From: Actinostola sp. cb2023 | Lineage: Eukaryota > Cnidaria > Anthozoa > Actiniaria > Actinostolidae | DNA: 64,000 nt | Reading direction: 5' to 3' | Assembly (NCBI GenBank): GCA_033675265.1 | Contig: JAUJYZ010000634.1 | Span: 124,001-188,000, forward strand | Part shown: one piece after another, positions 47,990-55,073 of the stretch | Layout of the letters: each line of letters starts with the position of its first letter | How positions within the stretch are numbered: the stretch's first letter is position 1 | Notes under the pieces: generated by a model | Seen by the model: only the letters and a program-made list of their open reading frames with translations | The model's database searches: none | What the model was told of the DNA's origin: nothing | Program-made: the position numbers and the translations under genes

Positions 47990-48139
47990 ATGCCTATGAA
48001 ATTTATCCTCTCAAATACCCACCCACCAGCGCCCTTTTTGAAATATACCTAAGTAGGGGGGCATATCTCAAAAGTCAAAAAAGGCGCTAGTATGCTAAAA
48101 AAATGAAAAATGCGCTTGAACTGTCCTCTCCCCCCTACT
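47985..48139 (-). repeat. Inner terminal inverted repeat, right (~155 bp)
   Basis: Reverse complement of 31785-31940 with scattered mismatches. It ends CTCTCCCCCCTACT, directly followed by GCTCT. The start codon of polymerase B lies at its inner edge. Confidence 0.9.
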
Positions 48140-48144
48140 GCTCT
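48139..48144 (+). repeat. Target-site duplication of the inner Polinton (TGCTCT), right
   Basis: Second copy of TGCTCT; the first T may instead be counted as the last base of the element. These bases are also codons of the interrupted ATPase gene. Confidence 0.85.
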
Positions 48145-49049
48145 TCTAAATTCTGCATGGCTTCTAAGATGGGTGATTGTAAGTACCCTTGACGTTGAAC
48201 AAAGTTACCGATGGTCTTCATCGCATCCAATTGACCCCCAGTCTGTGGGGGATCGTTGGGAAGAACATTAGTACGCAGTCGACACTCCTCTGGAGTGTTG
48301 GGTTTGAGATCCACAAAGAGGTAGCCGTAAGGCCGTTCAACAGCCGCTTCATACTTATGAAGAAACTGGTCAGTCTTGCCAGGGTACATCTGTTTTCCCA
48401 ATGTTGTTATTTGTAGTTTGTCTCTTGGGTTTTTAAACAAAACCAAGTAGGCCGCATTCAAACTCAACGTACGCATGATTTTGCCTTGAAAGTAAACATT
48501 CTGACAGAGGAAAATGACACTGAGATTTCGGTGGTGGGATCCCTTGGTAAATAAATTCAAGATCCTTTGGTCGTTGGAGGTCTCGGCCATTTGGTCGTCA
48601 ATAACAATCAGATTGTTGACTTTGGGATCAAAATACCAATCCTCATCCAGGTCGTGAGGAATGCCTTTGACAAACTCGATCCCTGGTAGAGTCTGCTGCA
48701 TTTGCTCATAGGCCGGTTGCCATTGTGAATAGCTCCACACAATACGTTGAGGGGGAGGTTGAATGACTTCACTTGCGTGTTGAAGCAAGTTCTGAACCCA
48801 AACCGTTTTTCCCGATCCCGTCATTCCCGCTACGATAGCCGTGAAGGGGTGGCGTAACTGAAAACGGTCACACTTTGTGTCTTCAACATTGTGAGTCCGG
48901 GGGTAGGGAGTAAACCGCTGACCGCTCTTTTGCATTTGTTCTTGACCAATCCAATACTTTCGCTGCAAATTGTCCAACTTATGAGTTCGACTTAAGTGGG
49001 TGTATAAATTCTTTTGTGACTTTCCGCAAATAGGACAGGTCCGTACCAT
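48139..49049 (-). pseudogene. 5' part of outer-element zinc-finger packaging-type ATPase, cut by inner Polinton
   Basis: The open frame runs from the ATG at 49049 to the junction at about 48139. The stop codon that ends it (48135-48137) is supplied by the inner element's terminal bases. It begins with a C2H2 finger (CPICGKSQKNLYTHLSRTH, residues 5-23). An A32-like ATPase domain follows, with Walker A GMTGSGKT (about 74-81) and Walker B NNLIVIDDQM (about 148-157), then a FLCQNVYFQ segment. The frame continues, same strand and phase, in 31784-31223. It is distinct from the inner Polinton's own ATPase, which lacks the finger. No TATAT motif precedes its start. The A32-like fold suggests DNA packaging, yet the outer element has no recognisable capsid gene. 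Confidence 0.85.
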
Positions 49050-49152
49050 CTTGCGTCTTCTGAAGAATGAGAACGATTCTTAAAGGGATTGCTCTTTATA
49101 CGAATTTGACAATGTTGGCTAGTCTCAATCTAGTAGTCTACATGTGTACATC

Positions 49153-49528
49153 TAGTGTAGATTCTAGTGTAGATTCTAGTGTAGATTCTAGTGTAGATTC
49201 TAGTGTAGATTCTAGTGTAGATTCTAGTGTAGATTCTAGTGTAGATTGTAGATTCTAGTATAGATTGTAGAATCTAGTGTAGATTGTAGAATCTAGTGTA
49301 GATTGTAGAATCTAGTGTAGAATCTAGTGTATGATCTAGTGTAGAATCTAGTGTAGAATCTAGTGTAGAATCTAGTGTAGAATCTAGTGTAGAATCTAGT
49401 GTAGAGTGTAGAATCTAGTGTAGAATCTAGTGTAGAATCTAGTGTAGAATCTAGTGTAGAATCTAGTGTAGAATCTAGTGTAGAATCTAGTGTAGAATCT
49501 AGTGTAGAATCTAGTGTAGAATCTAGGT
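49153..49528. repeat. 12-bp minisatellite between divergent outer-element genes
   Basis: About 30 copies of a TCTAGTGTAGAT/A unit. The left block has the unit ending in GATT, a middle block has 24-bp composite units (GTAGATTGTAGAATCTAGT), and the right block has the unit ending in GAAT. Both strands are open as Ser-Val-Asp-Ser or Thr-Leu-Asp-Ser repeats only because the unit is a multiple of three. It sits between the ATPase (minus) and the 108-aa gene (plus), where a bidirectional promoter or origin would be expected. Confidence 0.92.
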
Positions 49529-49607
49529 CTAGTTCTGGGTTGGTGTAATAAATAGCATAGTGTCTCTTGACAAGGATCATTTAGGAAGTAACCACTCTAC
49601 AGACAAC

Positions 49608-49934
49608 ATGAGTCAACGACTATGTCAACATTTTGGTTATTTGCATCATTTAGCACATTGTTCACCTCACCAGAGGGCTTTTTTACTGGCTTCCGCTAGT
49701 CCAGAACAGGTTCATGCCATTTGTGAAGTGTGTTTGAATTTGTGTATGGGTACTATTCCGGTTACGGTTGGACTAAAAGAAAGACTTGGACCACATGTGG
49801 ATATTATAAGAGAATTAGCGGACTCCTCAATTCCTTTCAAAACCAAGAAAAAAACTCTAGCCCAACACGGTGGGGGGTTTGTGTCCGATGTCATGTCACC
49901 GCTGATGTCGGCTTTGAGCCTGTTTTTGCTATAA
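49608..49934 (+). CDS. 108-aa outer-element protein with GGG motif and hydrophobic tail
   Basis: The start is the ATG at 49608 (MSQRLCQHFGYLHHLAHCSP); an upstream GTG is less likely. A helical N-terminal part (PHQRAFLLASASPEQVHAIC) precedes a Lys-rich stretch (FKTKKKTLAQHGGGF) and a hydrophobic end (MSPLMSALSLFLL). I recall similar short proteins, with a basic helix then GGGF then a hydrophobic tail, in many invertebrate genomes, but could not search. It may be a small core or membrane-active virion-like protein; the function is unknown. It lies 56 bp upstream of the acidic protein gene. Confidence 0.7.
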   Translation: MSQRLCQHFGYLHHLAHCSPHQRAFLLASASPEQVHAICEVCLNLCMGTIPVTVGLKERLGPHVDIIRELADSSIPFKTKKKTLAQHGGGFVSDVMSPLMSALSLFLL

Positions 49935-49990
49935 ATAACATCATCTTGAAAGAAAACCTTCATTTTACCTTGACTACCTGAGGAAGCAAC

Positions 49991-50788
49991 ATGAAGAGAT
50001 CAAGAGTCGATTCTACTAGCTCTGAAGAAAGTTCAGTTTCTGGAAATAGTTCCTCGGAATTGGACATTTTTGACGATGACGAGATCGAAGAAGTTATGCA
50101 GGATCTCTCCCAGAGTACTATCCCGAAAGATAAGGCTCTAGCTTTTCTTCACAGTTTTGCTGCTTCAAAAAGTATTTTATACTGGAATTCTCATGGTGAG
50201 ATGACTTATCATCAACGAAGAATTCCCCTGACCAATATAGTAGAACTCATTGAATATGCCATGCTACCTTACAACCTCGATGTCAGAACCCCGAGAGGAC
50301 TCAAAACATTCACGAATGGGTTGTCGGAAGTCGGAATTGACAAAACACTTATACGAAACAAACGCTTGCTGGCAGATCTGGTTGCTAGGCAACCTGAAGA
50401 AGAGGATACTGACGATGAGAGTGAGAGTGGAAAAGAAGAAACGGATGAATCTGAGGCAGAAAGCACATCAACAAAATCTGACAGTGACAAGTCGGAAAGT
50501 TCAGAATCGGATGACGAACCTAGGGAGTGTCACGTGTGTCGTGACTTCAAACCGTTCTACACAATACCTATTGTTCAATGCCCTAAATGTCTGTGGCGAG
50601 AAGGCTACTACTGCCGTCAAAATCAACATGTCGAGTGCGATGTGTGTGCACATGTGTTCCCAGTGGATGTCAAAACCACAAAAACAACATTTTGCCGTTG
50701 TGGAGACTGCGATGCTGTTCATGAACTGTCGTTAAAATTCAATAAATTGAAACTCATTGACAGGGAACAAGAATCTGAAGAAGATTAA
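49991..50788 (+). CDS. 265-aa acidic, Cys-rich outer-element protein
   Basis: It has a Ser/Asp/Glu-rich N-terminus (1-45), then a folded-looking domain (about 48-130) with ILYWNSHGEMTYHQRRIPLT followed by NIVELIEYAM. A second very acidic linker spans about 133-175. The C-terminal Cys cluster has at least ten cysteines (CHVC, CPKC, CDVC, CRCGDC), likely one or two zinc-binding modules. The family function is unknown; the domain pattern (G-x-IP-x-NIV-x-L) seems familiar from other invertebrate elements. AATAAA follows at 50818 and again in the terminal repeat near 50932, giving polyadenylation sites. Confidence 0.75.
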   Translation: MKRSRVDSTSSEESSVSGNSSSELDIFDDDEIEEVMQDLSQSTIPKDKALAFLHSFAASKSILYWNSHGEMTYHQRRIPLTNIVELIEYAMLPYNLDVRTPRGLKTFTNGLSEVGIDKTLIRNKRLLADLVARQPEEEDTDDESESGKEETDESEAESTSTKSDSDKSESSESDDEPRECHVCRDFKPFYTIPIVQCPKCLWREGYYCRQNQHVECDVCAHVFPVDVKTTKTTFCRCGDCDAVHELSLKFNKLKLIDREQESEED

Positions 50789-50829
50789 ACCAGTTATCTT
50801 TTGTCATGCAAACCCCAAATAAAACCTTC

Positions 50830-51728
50830 TAAATCAATACCTAACTGGCAGAAGTATTAAGAACAAGTGAATGTGAACTATCAAATTTCATTCTTTGTTT
50901 GTTTTGGATGTATAAATGTCTTAGAAGTCTAATAAAGCAGCTTTGAAACTACACTGGTGGTCATGGTGATTTTATGATAATTTAAAGAAATGTTGTGATT
51001 TTATAATTGCCAAGTTGTAAATAAATCACATTTTTAAAAAGACTCGCGTGTTTGACTCTAGTTATTATTGTTCTGTATAGATAGACGAATTTACATATGG
51101 TCACCTGTTGATACAACAATAGATCACTTATCTAGCGTGCCTCTCCATTGTTTAAGTTATCTTTGTACATTGTTTATCCTGAAGATTGGTGTTTGAAACC
51201 TCGACATCAGAAAAATATTAGGTTGAAGATACTTTATAAAATGACGGAATGTCCAGTTGTTACATAACGTGATAAAAAGATTAGTCCTTAAACTGATGAC
51301 ATCCAACAACGGGAAAACCATTGTTTACCCTACTGTAATTGAAATAAATTTGTTTTGTTTGTTTGATGATTATCCACTGTGTACACAGGCTTTGTCTTAT
51401 TCTTTAGTCTATGTTTGTTTGTGCTGGCGTCACTTGTTTGTGTCACGAACTGCTGACTCACGGAAAAATGAGGGAATACTGGGAAAATAAATTAAAACGT
51501 CAGCGAAAAATGTCGTTCTAAACAATAACCGTGGCATAGCGAAAATCCTTAGGCCGGTGCGGTGTAACGGCTTGGATCGTTTTCAAAATAACCCCAGAGG
51601 TGCTCCGGGCTGCTCCGGGCTGCTCCGGGCAGCACCGGACGGCCCGTGGTCCAGAACTCGGATGGTATCGGATGGCACCGGTGTGCACCGGTGCGCCCGT
51701 GATGTAGAACTGTCATTTCCCTACTACT
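50830..51728 (-). repeat. Outer terminal inverted repeat, right (899 bp)
   Basis: Reverse complement of 30356-31253. Its inner edge carries a silent copy of the last nine codons plus stop of the interrupted ATPase gene (SIPNWQKY then TAA), although that gene ends only at the left. It provides AATAAA for the plus-strand gene. GC-rich palindromes and decamer repeats lie at its outer end. Confidence 0.95.
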
Positions 51729-51734
51729 GTTCAA
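51729..51734 (+). repeat. Target-site duplication of the outer element (GTTCAA), right
   Basis: Directly follows ...CTACTACT; identical to 30350-30355. The interrupted satellite monomer continues after it. Confidence 0.95.
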
Positions 51735-53067
51735 GACTAAACTTTGTGTAATACGAAACATTCTTTTCTGTAGGTTGATGTATTATTATATTTTATACTT
51801 TAACAGTTTTGCTACACCCGTCGTTCTAGACTAAGCTTTGTGTAATACGAAACATTCTTTTATGTAGGTTGATGTACTATTATATTTTATACTTTAACAG
51901 TTTTGCTACACCCGTCGTTCTAGACTAAGCTTTGTGTAATACGAAACATTCTTTTCTGTAGGTTGATGTATTATTATATTTTATACTTTAACAGTTTTGC
52001 TACACCCGTCGTTCAAGACTAAGCTTTGTGTAATACGAAACATTCTTTTCTGTAGGTTGATGTATTATTATATTTTATACTTTAACAGTTTTGCTACACC
52101 CGTCGTTCTAGACTAAGCTTTGTGTAATACGAAACATTATTTTCTGTAGGTTGATGTATTATTATATTTTATACTTTAACAGTTTTGCTACACCCGTCGT
52201 TCAAGACTAAACTTTGTGTAATACGAGACATTCTTTTCTGCAGGTTGATGTATTTTTATATTTTATACTTTAATAGTTTTGCTACACCCGTCGTTCTAGA
52301 CTAAGCTTTGTGTAATACGAAGCATTCTTTTCTGTAGGTTGATGTATTATTATATTTTATACTTTAACAGTTTTGCTACACCCGTCGTTCTAGACTAAGC
52401 TTTGTGTAATACGAAACATTCTTTTCTGTAGGTTGATGTATTATTATATTTTATACTTTAACAGTTTTGCTACACCCGTCGTTCAAGACTAAGCTTTGTT
52501 TAATACGAAACATTCTTTTTTGTAGGTTGATGTATTGTTATATTTTATTTAACACTTTTGCTACATCGTTCAAGACTAAACTTTGTGTAATAACTTTTTT
52601 GTAGGTTGATATATTTTTATATTTCATACTTTAACAGTTTTGCTACACCCGTCGTTCTACACTAAGCTTTGTGTAATACGAAACATTATTTTCTGCAGGT
52701 TGATGAATTATTATATTTCATACTTTAACAGTTTTGCTACACCCGTCGTTCTAGACTAAGCTTTGTGTAATACGAAACATTCTTTTCTGCAGGTTGATGT
52801 GCTAATATATTTTTATATTTTTAATACTTTGGCAGTTTTTGTTACACCCGTCGTTCTAGACTAAGCTTTGTGTAATACGAAACATTCTTTTCTGTAGGTT
52901 GATGTATTTTTATATTTTATACTTTAACAGTTTTGCTATACCCGTCGTTCTAGACTAAGCTTTGTGTAATACGAAACATTCTTTTCTGTATTTTGCTCTA
53001 TTTTTGTATTTTATACTTTAACAATTTTGCTACATTCGTCGTTCTAGACTAAGCTTTGTGTAATACT
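51735..53067 (+). repeat. Satellite array resumes after the element
   Basis: About 14 monomers, mostly of the TATTATTATATT subtype also seen just left of the element, confirming one array split by insertion. Monomers become more diverged towards the right end, with deletions near 52545 and 52600. Confidence 0.95.
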
Positions 53068-53388
53068 ATGTACTTATTGACCCTTTCATTTGGACCATTT
53101 TGGTACTAAAATCATTCACAGCCAAGGGAAAGTGAACTCAAATGCGCGATTACTCCTGATAAGAACCAATTTTTTTTTTACTTTTTATTTTCACTTTTCA
53201 AGTCGTCCACATTTAAAAAATAACTTTTGCAAAAAAGTATAAAAAATTTCCTGACAACAATCGGGGCCGGGGCCGGATACGGCTTTGTACGGACCAGCTC
53301 CAAAAATCCGTATCTACCCAATCACGTGACTTTCTCCGAAGGTTTTATTAAGAGCGCGCTCACGGGGAAATACGGGTCATACTATAAG
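53068..53388. other. Unrelated ~320-bp insertion in a monomer, possible ATACTAT duplication
   Basis: The monomer is broken at TAATACTAT and resumes at CATACTATAAGAAACATT. ATACTAT at both edges could be a 7-bp target duplication. Inside are CGGGGCCGGGGCCGG and CCCAATCACGTGAC (an E-box-like CACGTG). No frame or terminal repeat was seen. Confidence 0.5.
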
Positions 53389-53515
53389 AAACATTATTTT
53401 CTGTAGGTTGCTGTATTTTTATATTTTATACTTTAACAAATTTGCTACACTCGTCGTACTAGACTAAGCTTTGTATAATACGAAACAATATTTTCTGTAG
53501 GTTGATGTATTTGTA
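53389..53515 (+). repeat. Last decayed satellite monomers of this block
   Basis: About 1.3 monomers with substitutions (GTCGTACTAG, GTATAATACG), ending within GATGTATTTG, after which ordinary AT-rich DNA begins. Confidence 0.9.
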
Positions 53516-53944
53516 ATGCTTGTTCATTTCCTAATTACATTAATTTTAATAAACTCGTTCCCGGTCCCCTGCTCGATTAGGTAATGGCTAATTGCCTCTC
53601 ACTTCTATCAATTTTAACTTTTTTATTAAAGCCATATTTATACTGAATTCATTCACCATATAAGGTCACGTTGACCATATAAAGCACGGAGCATGGTTGA
53701 GCTGGGAACCAATCAAAACGCTGGAAATACAATCACTAGGTTGAGTATTTTTCATTTATTTTCGCATTGATTGAATGGTAATTTTACAAATCATTATAAA
53801 TATTAATTCAACGTTTTTTTAATTATTTTCTAAGTATTCAAACTAAACAGAAATGATTATCAATATGTTATTAGTTCATGCAAACAACAATCAGATCATT
53901 TCACTTGTAAATCAATCAACTTGTTGGACTTATTTAGACCTTAT
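53516..53944. other. AT-rich intergenic DNA, no feature seen
   Basis: No frame, repeat or RNA gene recognised. It would be the 3' flank of the exon at 53945. Confidence 0.5.
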
Positions 53945-54331
53945 TTATTTAGAGGCTTCGTCTATTTGGCAAAACAAACCGCCAAGATAGGAAGTCGTTT
54001 CCTTAGGACACACTGCACACTGGTTGGTGTACAAGGACATCCGGTATCTTTTGTCATGACAACAGCCGTCTTGCGACATGACCGTATTCGACCTCTGAAG
54101 CAATTTTGGAACTTCACTTTTCTTCTTTGCATCATATGGAACCTTCAATATGGCTTTGACTCTTAATAGTAGATTGGTTTCTGGAGTGGGTGCATCATAA
54201 TCTAGTTCTTTTGAACCTTGATGGATAGTGACCTTAAGACTCCAAGTAGAAAGGACTGTAGGCAGGAGGCTCTCTCCTGGCACCCTCTTCGCATCGCACA
54301 GAATTACCCATACAAATCGGTCATATCCTTA
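53945..54331 (-). CDS. Candidate terminal exon, Cys-rich C-terminus
   Basis: A minus-strand frame is open from a possible acceptor (TATTTTAAG|GATATG near 54332) to the stop at 53945. It contains LLPTVLSTWSLKVTIHQGSK and a C-terminal cluster (CCHDKRYRMS, CAVCPKETTSYLGGLFC). It lies downstream of, and on the same strand as, the secreted-protein gene and could be its last exon. I did not find a donor that joins the two cleanly, so it may belong to another transcript or a decayed copy. Confidence 0.45.
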
Positions 54332-55073
54332 AAATACGTTATATTTGAAGGAGCGATAAACTATTCTTATTTAAATCTCAGAGTTTTCCCCTAAAGTAGA
54401 AAATATATCGAAAATTTGGTGGGAAAAGCTTTTTTAGGGGCTAATATAGTGAAATTCGCGGGTTATTCTCTTAAACTGGAACCCAGTTCCCGCCCGGCCA
54501 AACGCTCGATCCATTGTTATAAACTCCCCTGACTTCGCGGCTTATTTTGTCCGTGGTAAAAAAGAAACTGGTGCTTAAATTTATGTAGCTATAGCAATGG
54601 AGGCTAGGCTGCAAGGTCAGAGAAAAATGGCAGCCGATGGAAGTGTTTTGAAGCTAAAAATCGTCTCGTAATTTGACATTTTCGACTGCTTCGATTCGTT
54701 GGTATGAAACAGAACTTCAAGAAAAATCGCTAGAGAACATTGGTATGGAAGAAAGATTGATATTGGAAGCAATCGAGCTATGTCGGGGCACCAAAAATTC
54801 AAGTGTTGTTTTTACTATATTTCGCAAGGCTGAGCAACAGGAATCGATCGAACTGCTGGCATGATGAAATCCCATACATACGAACACTACGGAGACCTGA
54901 CATTCACCCTGAAAAAATCGCTAGAGGACGAAAGGATATTTACAATCGATAACTTGGCAAGTAAACTTTAGTCGCAAGTATTTTGTATTCCGTTGTTGTT
55001 TTGTATCGTAGATCACTGGTTCATTTGTAAATGACAGCCTAAACATTGACTTTCTTCAATTTTACTGTAAATT
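54332..55073. other. Intergenic or intronic DNA with a small unassigned frame
   Basis: Mostly non-coding. The plus strand has a 63-codon frame at 54673-54864 followed, in another frame, by a 36-codon frame at 54861-54971 (MMKSHTYEHYGDL). These could be remnants of a transposon gene, but nothing identifies them. If the exon at 53945-54331 belongs to the secreted gene, this is an intron. Confidence 0.4.

Larger units (their letters stand above)
31785..48138. mobile_element. Inner Polinton/Maverick (16.35 kb) inserted in the outer element's ATPase gene
   Basis: Bounded by 155-bp inverted repeats starting AGTAGGGGGGAGAGGACAG and flanked by TGCTCT duplications. It contains polymerase B, integrase, A32-like packaging ATPase and capsid-like genes, plus VLTF3-like, C2H2, zinc-ribbon, sliding-clamp-like and BRO-N/VRR-NUC genes and a block of membrane/structural genes. 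Gene order from left: large TM protein, hydrophobic 196-aa, 215-aa, 705-aa coiled coil, three small membrane proteins, C2H2, VLTF3, clamp, nuclease, 182-aa, ATPase, capsid, integrase, zinc ribbon, PolB. No adenain-like protease was recognised. Polymerase, clamp, nuclease and the large TM gene have frameshifts. Confidence 0.92.
30356..51728. mobile_element. Outer Polinton-type element (~5.0 kb) carrying a nested 16.35-kb Polinton
   Basis: The element begins AGTAGTAGGGAAATGACAG and ends with its reverse complement. It has about 0.9-kb terminal inverted repeats and a 6-bp target duplication, and sits in the satellite. Subtracting the inner element (31785-48138) and one copy of its duplication leaves about 5013 bp. 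That DNA holds a zinc-finger ATPase gene split by the insertion, a 108-aa gene, a 265-aa acidic Cys-rich gene and a 12-bp minisatellite between the divergent genes. I recognise no polymerase, integrase or capsid gene in it. The near-identity of the two terminal repeats suggests recent mobility or gene conversion. It could be a non-autonomous Polinton satellite or a separate small-virus-like lineage. Confidence 0.88.

Noticed and set aside
49067..49580. Ser-Val-Asp and Thr-Leu-Asp-Ser repeat proteins on both strands
   Set aside because: They are translations of the 12-bp minisatellite, which is open in any frame.
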